Notes: generated from the sequence alone by a model not told the origin. Counted from the first letter of the stretch, positions 34,626-44,165 are shown. The stretch: DNA of 64,000 nucleotides from a bacterium (GCA_021371935.1 JAJFVF010000002.1:124001-188000); one strand, 5' to 3'. Program-made: numbers and translations.

Positions 34626-36551
34626 ATGGCATCACACCAATCTTTCAAAAAAGCCGCCGGACTTATGCTCGTGGCGGTGCTGCTGAGTCGTTTTCTCGGT
34701 CTGATCCGGGATATGATCATAGCCCACCAGTTCGGTCAGACAGGAGTGACAAGCGCGTATACCTCCGCATTTAACCTGCCCGATCTACTCTATTTTTTCC
34801 TTTCGAGCGGTGCTCTATCGGCGGCGTTTATTCCGGTCTTTACCGAGCGCTTCACCAACGGCAAGCAAAAAGAGGCATGGGAAGTCTATAGCATTATTGC
34901 CTGTTTCATGGGCATTGTCATGGGTGGGGCAGTTATACTCTTCTGGATATTTGCTAAGCCGCTTGTATGCGTGCTGGCTGTGCCAGGGTTTGTAAAGCAT
35001 CATCCCGAGCTTATACCGCTGACAACTCTCCTGACACGTATAATCCTGCCATGCCAGCTCTTCTTTTTCCTTGGCGGATTGATGATGGCTTCGCTGCAGT
35101 CCAGGCAGGAGTTTCGCGCTACTGCTGCAGGGCCGGTAATCTACAACGTAGGCATTATCTTCGGCGCGCTGGTGCTTAGCCACTGGTTTAACATTGCCGG
35201 TGTAGCTATTGGAACACTAATCGGCGCATTTGCAGGAAACATTGTTTATACATATTACTGGATGCGCAAACTCGGCTTTGAATTTCATCCCAGCTTGAAT
35301 CTGCGGCATCCAGGTGTTATCAAGGTTGCGCAACTTGCCCTGCCTGTAGTATTTGGACTTGGTCTTCCTCAGATCGATGTCATAGTCAACCGATGGTTTG
35401 CCAGTTTTGTCTCTGCATCTGCTCCTTCTGCATTGTACAATGCTAATCGTCTGATGCAGGTTCCACTCGGAATCTTCGCTCAAGCCGCAGGCACGGCGAT
35501 ACTCCCACTGCTTGCAACTTATGCCGCAAAACATGCCTATGATGACATGCGCAGCGGCATAGCCTATGGACTGCGCGCGATAATGGTCGAGAGCATTCCG
35601 TCGATGATGTTTATGGTAATCATGGCTGACCCATTGGTGCGGACGGTGTATATGTCCGGCAAATTCGGGCCTGAAAGCGTCAACACAGCGGCTGTCCCCT
35701 TGATATTCTACTCACTCGGGATATTTGCCTGGGCTGGTCAAGCGATTGTGGCGCGCGGCTTCTTTGCACTGCAGGACACGATCACACCAGTTGTAACCGG
35801 CACGATTGCCACAATTATCTTTATTCCGATCAACTACATTCTAATGCGCCATATGGGCACAGGCGGCATTGCCTTGGCTACCACAATAGCCGTCTCACTG
35901 CATTTCTTTGCTCTGGTGTGGTTTCTTCGCAAGAAGCTCCACGGTATCGAAGGCGGCAGCGTTCTGAAGACAGTCGGACGTATTATTATTGCCGCTGCTC
36001 TTATGGGAGTTGTCTGCTTTGGAGTGCGCGTGGGCATGTCTCGGCTTGTTGGTTCATGGCAGCTTCAGGAGGGTGATATACGCAAGCCGGTAGCATTTGC
36101 CCGCACACTAAAAGAAGGCAGCACACCTATGTCGGCGTATTTGTATTCCAGGCTGTCATCTGAGGCAAAGCGTGATCTAAACACTGCCGACGGCCGTCGG
36201 GATATGATGCATGATCTAAACATGGTTATCAAGAACGGCAGCGTCCGTCCCAACAATGTGAAGCTTTCGCCCGAACAGAACAGAAGAGCCCTTGAAGCAG
36301 CATACCCGAGTTTTATTGTCAAGCGTCCAATAGACAGAGTTGAAAGCAGGATGGGTTCATTCCTGACTGTATTGGCGGCAATGATTCTAGGCGGCGGCCT
36401 GTATCTGGTGATGCTCAGGATTCTTAAGGTCAACGAACTCGATTACCTCTGGAGCGGTCTGAGGAAAAAGTTCTTCAAGCGGCCGGGCGGTGGAGACGGC
36501 AACGCTGGTGCTCAAGCTCCCGAGCCACTTACAGTCCAGGAGCCGGACTAG
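34626..36551 (+). CDS. murJ: lipid II flippase MurJ with an extra loop
   Basis: Flips lipid-linked peptidoglycan precursor across the membrane. About 641 residues from ATG 34626. Many membrane helices; LLSRFLGLIRDMIIAHQFG near the start and FNLPDLLYFFLSSGALSAAFIPVFTE are typical of MurJ/MVF. Usual length is about 510-530; here an extra polar segment of roughly 95 residues (about 478-575) lies between the last two helices. No ribosome site is strong; ATG 34626 starts at the family boundary. Confidence 0.92.
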   Translation: MASHQSFKKAAGLMLVAVLLSRFLGLIRDMIIAHQFGQTGVTSAYTSAFNLPDLLYFFLSSGALSAAFIPVFTERFTNGKQKEAWEVYSIIACFMGIVMGGAVILFWIFAKPLVCVLAVPGFVKHHPELIPLTTLLTRIILPCQLFFFLGGLMMASLQSRQEFRATAAGPVIYNVGIIFGALVLSHWFNIAGVAIGTLIGAFAGNIVYTYYWMRKLGFEFHPSLNLRHPGVIKVAQLALPVVFGLGLPQIDVIVNRWFASFVSASAPSALYNANRLMQVPLGIFAQAAGTAILPLLATYAAKHAYDDMRSGIAYGLRAIMVESIPSMMFMVIMADPLVRTVYMSGKFGPESVNTAAVPLIFYSLGIFAWAGQAIVARGFFALQDTITPVVTGTIATIIFIPINYILMRHMGTGGIALATTIAVSLHFFALVWFLRKKLHGIEGGSVLKTVGRIIIAAALMGVVCFGVRVGMSRLVGSWQLQEGDIRKPVAFARTLKEGSTPMSAYLYSRLSSEAKRDLNTADGRRDMMHDLNMVIKNGSVRPNNVKLSPEQNRRALEAAYPSFIVKRPIDRVESRMGSFLTVLAAMILGGGLYLVMLRILKVNELDYLWSGLRKKFFKRPGGGDGNAGAQAPEPLTVQEPD

Positions 36552-36781
36552 CAGGGCAAGTCCTCAAACTGACGAGTTTCCCATCAACCTGTTGGAAATA
36601 CGGAATATATAATATATGGTATGATGACTGCACTGCTTTCCGATAAATGACCGCCGAGCCTTTAGCGTAGGCAAATAATATGGCATATTTATTGGGGAGC
36701 CAAATTCCAAACAACTTACTGTGTTGAAATTGAGGAACTGTCCGAAATCAACAGAGTATGCAGGCTTGAGAAAACAGAGAA

Positions 36782-36967
36782 GTGAACGACAAAGCGCCTT
36801 GCAAACGACGAAGTATTAAACAAAGAGCCTTTGATTTCATTTATGTGATAGCAAAAGGGATTACTTACTTACTGATGCTGATTGCCACCCTTGGCCTTGT
36901 TATGCTGGCCATTGGATTGTGGCACGCGACCGTTTGGGTGCTATCTGGCTTTGGAGCATCGAGATAA
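36782..36967 (+). CDS. possible small membrane protein
   Basis: 61 residues from GTG 36782: a basic start (KRRSIKQRAF) and one long hydrophobic stretch (about 27-56). It ends 24 bases before rfbB. Ribosome site weak. May be a real small protein or chance. Confidence 0.4.
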   Translation: MNDKAPCKRRSIKQRAFDFIYVIAKGITYLLMLIATLGLVMLAIGLWHATVWVLSGFGASR

Positions 36968-36991
36968 TCAATACATGAGGACATAGCATTT

Positions 36992-37999
36992 ATGAAAAAC
37001 CTTCTCGTCACCGGCGGAGCCGGATTCATTGGAAGCAATTTCGTCAGATACATTCTCGGCAGGCATGACGACCTGAGCATTACTGTGTTTGATGCCCTTA
37101 CATATGCCGGTCACTTGGAGAACCTGGAAGACGTGAAGGACGACCCAAGGTTCAAGTTCGTGAAGGGCGATATCAGAGATGCCGATGACGTTGCAAAGCT
37201 GGTGGATGATGCGGATATAGTGCTCAACTTTGCTGCAGAAAGCCATGTGGACAGGTCTATCAATGATGCAGAAAACACCATGACCACAAACGTGATGGGT
37301 GTATTCACGCTCTGCGAGGCTGCAAAGAAGTATGGCGTGGAGAAGTTTATACAGATATCCACGGACGAAGTCTACGGCGACATAGAAGAGGGCTTTTCAA
37401 AAGAGACCGACCCCGTGTCTCCCAATAGCCCATATTCGGCGGGTAAAGCTGGTGGAGAACTGTTGGCGAAGTCGTATTATCGCACTTACGACCTGCCTGT
37501 GATGGTTACACGAGGCTCGAACACTTATGGTCCATATCAGCAGCCTGAAAAGCTGGTTCCACTATTTGTGTCCAATGCGATGGAAGGCAAGCCTCTGCCT
37601 GTCTACGGCGACGGCATGCAAATTCGCGACTGGCTGCATGTGCTCGACCACTGCTCAGGCATTGAAACTGTGATGCTCAAGGGCAAGCCCGGCGAGATAT
37701 ACAACATCGGCGGCAACAATCAGCGTCCGAATATAGAGATTATCAAGATCATACTCGAGGTCACCGGTAAGGATGAGAGCCTGATAAAGCATGTGCAGGA
37801 CCGACCCGGCCATGACCGCCGCTATGCTCTCGATTCCGCCAAGCTGCTGGCAATGGGCTGGCCGCGCACGCACGACTTCGAGAACGGCATGCGCGAGACT
37901 ATCCGCTGGTATATGAAGAATGAGTCCTGGTGGCGTCCAATCAAAGAGGGCAAGGACAATAAAGAGTTCGCTGACAAATGGTATGCAAACCGCAAATGA
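36992..37999 (+). CDS. rfbB: dTDP-glucose 4,6-dehydratase
   Basis: Makes dTDP-4-keto-6-deoxyglucose, the entry to dTDP-rhamnose and other deoxy sugars for the cell surface. 335 residues of extended short-chain dehydrogenase type: TGGAGFIGSNFVRY (NAD site), ISTDEVYGDI (Thr-Asp-Glu catalytic triplet), SPYSAGKAGGEL (YxxxK), VMVTRGSNTYGPYQQPEKLVP and RDWLHVLDH. The other rfb genes are not in the window. Overlaps the next gene. Confidence 0.93.
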   Translation: MKNLLVTGGAGFIGSNFVRYILGRHDDLSITVFDALTYAGHLENLEDVKDDPRFKFVKGDIRDADDVAKLVDDADIVLNFAAESHVDRSINDAENTMTTNVMGVFTLCEAAKKYGVEKFIQISTDEVYGDIEEGFSKETDPVSPNSPYSAGKAGGELLAKSYYRTYDLPVMVTRGSNTYGPYQQPEKLVPLFVSNAMEGKPLPVYGDGMQIRDWLHVLDHCSGIETVMLKGKPGEIYNIGGNNQRPNIEIIKIILEVTGKDESLIKHVQDRPGHDRRYALDSAKLLAMGWPRTHDFENGMRETIRWYMKNESWWRPIKEGKDNKEFADKWYANRK

Positions 38000-38856
38000 G
38001 ACCTCCCTCCGACCGCATTGGGGTAGTAGTTCAAAATGTGGTATCCCTCAGGGCGGAACCCGACTCAAAATCTGAGCAGGTAACCCAGGCCCTGATCGGT
38101 CAGAATGTCACGATTGAAGACGGCTCCCATGGCTGGCTCTACGTTCAAACATGGGATACATATCGGGCATGGCTTCCTGCGAGTGCTGTGCGGATATTAC
38201 CTTCGGGTTCCGAGCCTTATGCTTCAGTGGGGGCTGTTGCTATAATACGCGAACTGCTCGTGGATATGCGTTGTGCTCCTTCCGCCAGGGCCCAAATTCT
38301 CACAAAGGCTACAATCAGCGCCGAACTGGAGGTCGTCGATTCGACAGAGAGTTGGGTCGAACTGCTTTTGCCGGACAATCGGCACGCCTATATACGCAAA
38401 AACAAAGCTCGTCTGATCGATAAAGACCTGGCTCAGACAATACCTCTTCCTGACCCACGCAAACTTGTCGAGACCGCTCGTCGTTTTGTTGGGATCCCAT
38501 ATCTTTGGGGAGGTTCATCGCCCTTCGGTATAGACTGTTCCGGTTTTGTGCAGCTTGTCTACAAGGTTCATGGTGTCACACTTTTTCGCGACGCATGCCA
38601 TCAAGCGAAGGATCCACGTGCCGTTCCAGTCGAGCAAGATGGCCTTCGGGCAGGCGACCTCGTCTTTTTTGCTAAATCCAATGGGAACGTTTCTCATGTC
38701 GGTATGATGATCGACATGAGGCGCTTTATCCACTCACGCGGCAGCTTTGGTGTAGGCATTACTCCCATCGACGATCCATATTACACTTCAATCTATTATG
38801 GAGCACGCAAGATGCGCCTTGCAACACTCGACCCGGGAGGCGGCGCGATCGGATGA
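37978..38856 (+). CDS. SH3-domain NlpC/P60 cell-wall peptidase
   Basis: 292 residues. Two bacterial SH3 domains (about 12-75 and 80-148) precede an NlpC/P60 domain (about 158-285) with catalytic Cys in IDCSGFVQLVYK, His in NVSHVGMM and third polar residue in RFIHSRG. Cleaves peptidoglycan stem peptides, probably gamma-D-Glu-diamino acid bonds. No signal peptide is visible from either start (ATG 37978 or ATG 37996, the latter overlapping the rfbB stop as ATGA), so export is unexplained. Confidence 0.88.
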   Translation: MVCKPQMRPPSDRIGVVVQNVVSLRAEPDSKSEQVTQALIGQNVTIEDGSHGWLYVQTWDTYRAWLPASAVRILPSGSEPYASVGAVAIIRELLVDMRCAPSARAQILTKATISAELEVVDSTESWVELLLPDNRHAYIRKNKARLIDKDLAQTIPLPDPRKLVETARRFVGIPYLWGGSSPFGIDCSGFVQLVYKVHGVTLFRDACHQAKDPRAVPVEQDGLRAGDLVFFAKSNGNVSHVGMMIDMRRFIHSRGSFGVGITPIDDPYYTSIYYGARKMRLATLDPGGGAIG

Positions 38857-38927
38857 AGCCCACAGGTTTCAATTGCATCATGATTGTATAAACTGTATGA
38901 GTGCGCGGTACATGTAGAGGTAGAACG

Positions 38928-40022
38928 ATGTCAAAGAAAAAAGGGATTGGAATAATAGGCTACGGCGGGTTCGGCGAGTTTATTCATAAGGCATGGGATA
39001 AGATGGATAACGCAGAGGCGACTGCACTCTGCGATGTCGACTCATCTCGCGCTCCAAAGGCCGGACCGAAGTTCTATACCAAATACAATGACCTCTTTGC
39101 CGACCCTGATGTCGACATAGTATCCATTGCAACCCCACCATACACTCACAAGGAACTTGCAATACAGGCGATGAAGTCAGGCAAGCATGTGCTTATAGAA
39201 AAGCCCCTCGCTCTTTCTGAAGAAGACGGCGAGGCAATCAAGCAGGCTGCCCAAGAGACAGGCTGTGTAGCGACTGTCGACTTCGTGCTTCGATACAACC
39301 CAATTGTTGAACTGCTGCATGAGATTACAGAAAGTGAGGTCTTCGGAAAGCTCAGAAGAGTCGACCTGCGAAACTATGCCATGCAGGACACCGTGCCTGA
39401 AGGACATTGGTTCTGGAGCCCCGATATCAGCGGCAGAATACTGCTTGAACATGGCGTGCATTTCTTCGATCTTGCGAGCTGGATGATCGGCTCGAAGGCC
39501 AAAGACACTTTCTCACTGGGTGTCGAACGCAAACCCGGTATGGAAGACAGGGTGTTTGCCGCCGTCAAGTATGAAAATGGAGTCGTGGGCACATACTGGC
39601 ACTCATTCTCCCGACCAAGGGAACTGGAGACCACCACATTCCACTTCGCATACGATCTAGGTGAGATCGAGATGATCGGCTGGATCCCATTGCAGCTCGA
39701 CATCTGGGGCTGGACAGGTAATGACGGGCTGGATAGGCTCGGAGACCTGCTGGGAGAGGACCAGGTCGTGGTCGACCCGATTGAGTCTCAGAAGGCGCAC
39801 TCGTCCGAGTTTTTCTATGACGTGGATTATGAGATCAATACTGTAGTCGAATTGGATGAAGAAAAGCTGGATGTCTATGCCGAAAACCTCCGCTCGATTA
39901 TGGCCGATCTGATCTTGAAAATTGATGACCCTGCCCACAATATGCGCGTTACAATCGATGATGCCCTCGAAGCAGTGCGCATTGCCGAAAAGGCAACACG
40001 CTTCGCCCACCCTCACGACTAA
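38928..40022 (+). CDS. Gfo/Idh/MocA family oxidoreductase
   Basis: About 364 residues from ATG 38928 (AGAGG upstream). N-terminal Rossmann domain GIGIIGYGGFGEFIHKAW; VSIATPPYTHKELAIQAMKSGKHVLIEKPLALSEED carries the EKP motif; C-terminal substrate domain with DISGRILLEHGVHFFDLASWM. NAD(P)-dependent sugar or cyclitol dehydrogenase; substrate unknown. Confidence 0.9.
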   Translation: MSKKKGIGIIGYGGFGEFIHKAWDKMDNAEATALCDVDSSRAPKAGPKFYTKYNDLFADPDVDIVSIATPPYTHKELAIQAMKSGKHVLIEKPLALSEEDGEAIKQAAQETGCVATVDFVLRYNPIVELLHEITESEVFGKLRRVDLRNYAMQDTVPEGHWFWSPDISGRILLEHGVHFFDLASWMIGSKAKDTFSLGVERKPGMEDRVFAAVKYENGVVGTYWHSFSRPRELETTTFHFAYDLGEIEMIGWIPLQLDIWGWTGNDGLDRLGDLLGEDQVVVDPIESQKAHSSEFFYDVDYEINTVVELDEEKLDVYAENLRSIMADLILKIDDPAHNMRVTIDDALEAVRIAEKATRFAHPHD

Positions 40023-40028
40023 ATTATC

Positions 40029-40200
40029 TAACCCGGATTATGCATAAAGCGCATATTCCGGGGCTCCGAGAGCATTATTCACGTTTCTAAGTTAATCACG
40101 GTTGGTCGCTTGCATACCACTATAGTTGTTCACACCAGTAAACCACATACAATCGTGCAATTGACTGACCGTAAATTGTTTAGTGAATAATGTGGGCTAA
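40029..40200. repeat. palindromic element P, copy 3, interrupted by element Q
   Basis: TAACCCGGATTATGC..GCATATTCCGGGG, then GAGAGCATTATTCACG; the second hairpin resumes only after about 96 bases with GTGAATAATGTGGGCTA. The interrupting DNA is element Q. It begins seven bases after the oxidoreductase stop. Confidence 0.85.
40087..40182. mobile_element. MITE-like element Q, copy 2, inserted in element P
   Basis: Matches 18012-18106 along its length (ATCACGGTTGGTCGCTTG, ACACCAGTAAA, CTGACCGTAAATTG). It occupies the loop of the second hairpin of P copy 3, which shows that it was inserted as a unit. Confidence 0.75.
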
Positions 40201-40255
40201 ACAGGTATTCCTCACAGCGCAAAGCATATCACCTATGCGGCATAACCTATACGTA

Positions 40256-40398
40256 AGCAACTACCGATAAATGGCAAACCCATTGAAAGGTGGGGACGCA
40301 AAGCCAACGGGACTAAACCGGTATGCGGTGCGGGGTCGGAATTGTCCGATCAATTGCCCGTCCGGCATGTCAGCCGAGCTGCCGAAGTAGGAGTTGCT
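40256..40398 (+). ncRNA. c-di-GMP-I (GEMM) riboswitch aptamer
   Basis: Core hallmarks in order: GGCAAACC, a stem capped by GAAA (CCCATTGAAAGGTGGG), GGACGCAAAGCC, ACGGGACTAA, then a helix and AGCCGAGCTGCC. The outer stem AGCAACT (40256-40262) / AGTTGCT (40392-40398) closes it. This class binds c-di-GMP between two parallel helices. It controls the small gene at 40566. Confidence 0.9.
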
Positions 40399-40538
40399 GA
40401 TGATCAGGCACTGCCGGCGGTTGTAAGTCGTCCGGTAGACCCACGTGAAATTTGCGTGGACAGGAGCCCTGAAGCGTGGGCTTCATGCGTGCGGCGGTTT
40501 TTGATCATCGGCAATTCATAACGGCAGCTCGGCTTTTT
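40372..40538 (+). promoter_or_regulatory. riboswitch expression platform (terminator competing with aptamer)
   Basis: AGCCGAGCTGCCG (40372-40384), the 3' part of the aptamer core, is perfectly complementary over 13 bases to CGGCAGCTCGGCT (40522-40534), which runs into five T (40534-40538). Ligand-bound aptamer would hold the first segment and prevent the terminator, so c-di-GMP should switch expression on. An additional stem GATGATCA / TGATCATC can form inside the loop. Confidence 0.75.
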
Positions 40539-40565
40539 CGTGCTGCTGGTCTTGGAGGCCAAAAA

Positions 40566-40760
40566 ATGATGATCCCTGAAGCGAAGCAATATCTCGGTAG
40601 AAATGTAAGCGTCACTTTCCGCGATCGTCACGGCGATCTGCACACCAAGACACTGCATGTGCACGAGGTGTCGTTCGTCCCGATGTATGGCGGGTGCCTT
40701 GTTGGCGATATCGAGGATATCTGGTTGGACAAGGTGACCAGTATAAGCGCTGTCGACTAA
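40566..40760 (+). CDS. small protein under c-di-GMP riboswitch control
   Basis: 64 residues from ATG 40566, chosen because GGAGG lies seven bases upstream; the longer frame from 40476 runs through the terminator. The sequence alternates short strands (NVSVTFRD, TKTLHVHEVSFVP, DIWLDKVTSI) like a small SH3/Sm-type barrel. No family recognised. As sole gene after the riboswitch, it is likely a c-di-GMP-responsive effector or regulator. Confidence 0.75.
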   Translation: MMIPEAKQYLGRNVSVTFRDRHGDLHTKTLHVHEVSFVPMYGGCLVGDIEDIWLDKVTSISAVD

Positions 40761-40925
40761 GATGTGACTCCATGGCCGCATTTATAGGTTAATCGGATAC
40801 TGTCAGTAGTAATTGGCGGGTTTAATGAGTGTTGTAACTTAAATGGGAGCTTTACCGGGGAGGTGAGCGAAAGTTCGGCTAACGCTGACTACAATTGAAT
40901 ATCGAAAAACTGAATAGCGACCTCA

Positions 40926-40968
40926 AGCCCGGCCTCACACACGGGAGAAATGCCAATCAGGCCGGGCT
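40926..40968. terminator. hairpin between convergent small genes
   Basis: AGCCCGGCCT / AGGCCGGGCT, ten pairs, 23-base loop; no clear T-run. Confidence 0.5.
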
Positions 40969-40978
40969 AAATTTCGTA

Positions 40979-41014
40979 CAAATACTCAATATAAAATAAT
41001 CAATACCAAATTAG
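40979..41014. repeat. heptamer repeat, family B
   Basis: CAAATACTCAATATAAAATA-type units abutting the stop codon of the small gene at 41015. Confidence 0.65.
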
Positions 41015-41227
41015 TCAGGCTGCTTCGTTGCGTTTGTTGCGACGGATCAGCTTTAGCTGCTCACATTCCAGGCTTTCGCAGATCTCCTGAGGCTGCCAGC
41101 CTTTTGTCATCAGCGCGCACTCTGGACCGTTTGTATACGGGCAGTAGAATTCGTTTTCATCATCGTCTTCCATGCCCAGGAACGTATCATCATCGTTATT
41201 AAGTTCGTTCATCCAATAGGAATCCAT
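41015..41227 (-). CDS. small acidic cysteine-containing protein
   Basis: 70 residues from ATG 41227 with a strong GAGGGGG site. Acidic N-terminal half (NNDDDTFLGMEDDDENE), four Cys (FYCPYTNGPECALM, ICESLECEQL) that might bind a metal, and a basic tail. Divergent from the rhamnosidase gene. Function unknown. Confidence 0.65.
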   Translation of the reverse strand: MDSYWMNELNNDDDTFLGMEDDDENEFYCPYTNGPECALMTKGWQPQEICESLECEQLKLIRRNKRNEAA

Positions 41228-41358
41228 TGTAAATTCCCCCTCGGAAAAGATACACCATATTTTCGGTCGGCAGTCTGCCTAACTTAAGGGTCTATGCGGA
41301 TGCGTGATGTGATGCTATACTGTGCAAGATTCTTTTTGGCGAAAGGAGCTTTGCCGAG

Positions 41359-44136
41359 ATGAAATGGCAGGCTAAATGGATATGGGACAAGAACGAGCCT
41401 TCACCACGTAATTTTTACTGGTGCGCTCGCAAGACGTTTGATGTGCCCGATAAGTTCGGATGCATCAATCTTCATATAAGCGCTGATTCGCGATACAACC
41501 TCTGGATAAACGGCGAATATCTGGGGTTCGGCCCAGTGCGCGCATTTACTCAAAACTGGCGATATGATAGTTACGACATCACTCGATACATCAAACCTGG
41601 CAAAAACGTAATAGCCGTGCTGGTGCAGCATTACGGCGTCGACACATTCCAGTATCTGGATGCTCCCGGAGGACTGGTTGCTCAGGTAAACATTGATGAG
41701 CACGTAGCTGCAGCTACAGACTCTACCTGGAAAACGCTATGCCATCCATCGTATGATAGGCGCACTCCACGTATGGCCTGCCAGCAGGCGTGGACTGAAG
41801 TCTTCGACGCACGGAATGAGCCTTTCGGGTGGAAAGAAGTCGGCTTTGACGACTTCAAGTGGGAACAACCTGCCGTAATAGGCGAAGTCGGCTGTGAGCC
41901 GTGGGGAAACCTGCTGCCAAGGAATATACCATTTCTAACGAATACACCGGTATATCCAGTCAGGACAATCAGCGCCCGCACAGTTAAACCTCCCGATTCG
42001 GTCTGTGGCATAAATATCAGACTCATTCAGTATCCGCAGGACAAGACGGCTAATCCGGTATCTATGACCGGACTGGTTGCGACCGTGCTCAACTGCTCGA
42101 AAGGCACTAATGTCAAGATAAGGCCATTCTATTCGCAATACCGTGCATTCAGGCTTGATGGAGCCGATCTGGATAAAGAAGTCGCCTCTGCCGGAGTTAA
42201 TATATCCGCAGGTGAACACCTGCTTGTTACAGACATATCCGTGCCCTACACCCACGATTCCAACTTCACACTCATAATCGAAGGCGATGGCGTTAAGCTC
42301 CAGTCGCCTCTCGGCAATGATGCACCCACGCCATTTGCGGCTACATGCCGATTGTCCTCTACTGATGACCCAAGCTTTTTACATGTATGGCAGGCCAAGA
42401 AAGCCGAATATCTGCAAAGCATACCGGAATTACGCGCTGTAAAACTCGATGAGCTTTATGAAGTGAATGTAATTGCGTTGACAACGGATGCACCCGACAC
42501 GGGCGCGCAAGTCTGCATAACCGAACCCGATGCGATGCTTGTCGACAATGACAATGTGACTACAATAGCACCGTCAAAGAGCGGTGATACAGAGATATTA
42601 TTGGATTTCGGCAGAATGACTGTCGGCTTTCTGGAGATAGCTTTGGATGCGCCCGAGGGCTTGATAGTAGATTTCAACGGGTTCGAGTATATCTCAAACG
42701 GCAAACATCAGCCGACGTTTTCCTTGAACAACACTTTCAGATATATTGCGCGAAGCGGCTGGCAGACGTGGCGGTCTGTCGTGCGGCGAGGCGCCAGATA
42801 TGCGACACTGACTCTGCGCTTCCCAAAAGGCTGCAACACCCCAGTTCAATTCCAGACTATTAAGTTCTATGAACACACTTATCCATATGTAGAGCACGGC
42901 CGGTTCCAGTGCAGCGACTATAAGCTCAACAAAATCTGGGACATCTCGCGCCTGACTGTGCGCCTGTGCAGCGAGGATACATTTGTCGATTGTCCGACTT
43001 ATGAGCAGACCTTCTGGGTCGGCGACGCACGCAACGAAAGCCTCTTTGCCTACACCGCGTTTGGTGATTACAGACTTGCCCGGCGCTGCCTGCTGCTTGC
43101 GGGTGAGTCCATGTGGCGCTCACCAATAGTTGAGAGTCAGGTCCCCAGCGGTTGGGAAGATATACTGCCGGCGTGGAGCCTGCTGTGGGCAATGGGCTGC
43201 ACAGAACACTATCACTTTACAGCCGATAAAGCATTTCTTGAAGAGGTCTATCCTGTAATCCGACAGCAAAACTTCAACATGCGGCAGATGTTCACCAACA
43301 AAGATGGCCTCTATGAGATGGAAGACGCATGGAATCTGCTCGACTGGGCACCGATGGATACTCCCAGGCAGGGAGCTATGGCTCACCTGAGTATGCTTCT
43401 TTGTGCGGTATACAGGCGCAGCGCCAAGGTCGCCGAAATCCTCGGCAAGCCGGATGACGCTCAGCTCTATATCAAGTGGGCAGACGAACTGAAAGCTGCG
43501 ATCAACAAACATCTCTGGGATGAAGACAAACAGGCATACATCGACTGCATACATGTGGACGGCACACGCAGCGACGTGATAAGCCAGCAGACTCAGACCA
43601 TGGCCTATCTGTGTGATGTGGTTCCTGAGGACAAAGCCGCGCTGTTCAAGTCATATTTGATAGATGTGCCGGATGGATGGGTCAGGATAGGCAGCCCGTT
43701 TATGATGGCGTTTACTCTGGAGGCATTGGACAAATCGGGCGATGATGCAGCGGCAATAGAGCTGATACGAAAGTGGTGGGGGATGATGGTCGATGACGGT
43801 GCCACCACATGCTGGGAGACATTCCCCGGCTACTTCTTTGAATGGCCTGCCAGGAGCCACTGCCATGCATGGAGCGCAGCGCCTGCTTTTGCGCTGCCGT
43901 CATATGTGTTGGGCGTGCGGCCATTAGAGCCGGGCTTCGAGAAATTTGAGGTGCGGCCGTTCCTGGGTGACTTGGAGTGGGCGAAGGGTATCGTCCCTAC
44001 ACCTAATGGTGAGATAGGAATTGATCTCAAACGAGATGGCGGCAAGATTAATCTTAAGCTCAGTGTACCTGATGGAACAACGGCAATAGTGAAGGAAAAC
44101 GAGTGCTCGCCCGGCGTTCATGAATTGATTTTGTAA
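41359..44136 (+). CDS. alpha-L-rhamnosidase (GH78)
   Basis: 925 residues, no signal peptide. N-terminal carbohydrate-binding-like sandwich (KWIWDKNEPSPRNFYWCARKTF, ADSRYNLWINGEYLGFGPVR), then an (alpha/alpha)6 barrel from about 530 with FVDCPTYEQTFWVGDARNE, the place of the general acid Glu, and GATTCWETFPGYFFEWPARSHCHAWSAAP, with the general base Glu. The end is a small sandwich. Releases terminal rhamnose from glycans or glycosides. AGGAG lies upstream of ATG 41359. With RhaD at 1207 it supports rhamnose catabolism. Confidence 0.9.
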   Translation: MKWQAKWIWDKNEPSPRNFYWCARKTFDVPDKFGCINLHISADSRYNLWINGEYLGFGPVRAFTQNWRYDSYDITRYIKPGKNVIAVLVQHYGVDTFQYLDAPGGLVAQVNIDEHVAAATDSTWKTLCHPSYDRRTPRMACQQAWTEVFDARNEPFGWKEVGFDDFKWEQPAVIGEVGCEPWGNLLPRNIPFLTNTPVYPVRTISARTVKPPDSVCGINIRLIQYPQDKTANPVSMTGLVATVLNCSKGTNVKIRPFYSQYRAFRLDGADLDKEVASAGVNISAGEHLLVTDISVPYTHDSNFTLIIEGDGVKLQSPLGNDAPTPFAATCRLSSTDDPSFLHVWQAKKAEYLQSIPELRAVKLDELYEVNVIALTTDAPDTGAQVCITEPDAMLVDNDNVTTIAPSKSGDTEILLDFGRMTVGFLEIALDAPEGLIVDFNGFEYISNGKHQPTFSLNNTFRYIARSGWQTWRSVVRRGARYATLTLRFPKGCNTPVQFQTIKFYEHTYPYVEHGRFQCSDYKLNKIWDISRLTVRLCSEDTFVDCPTYEQTFWVGDARNESLFAYTAFGDYRLARRCLLLAGESMWRSPIVESQVPSGWEDILPAWSLLWAMGCTEHYHFTADKAFLEEVYPVIRQQNFNMRQMFTNKDGLYEMEDAWNLLDWAPMDTPRQGAMAHLSMLLCAVYRRSAKVAEILGKPDDAQLYIKWADELKAAINKHLWDEDKQAYIDCIHVDGTRSDVISQQTQTMAYLCDVVPEDKAALFKSYLIDVPDGWVRIGSPFMMAFTLEALDKSGDDAAAIELIRKWWGMMVDDGATTCWETFPGYFFEWPARSHCHAWSAAPAFALPSYVLGVRPLEPGFEKFEVRPFLGDLEWAKGIVPTPNGEIGIDLKRDGGKINLKLSVPDGTTAIVKENECSPGVHELIL

Positions 44137-44165
44137 AAAATCTGAAACAAATAGCTCCATAGATA

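Noticed and set aside
40476-40565. N-terminal extension of the riboswitch-controlled protein
   Set aside because: The GTG-started extension runs through the terminator arm and lacks a ribosome site; GGAGG points to ATG 40566.
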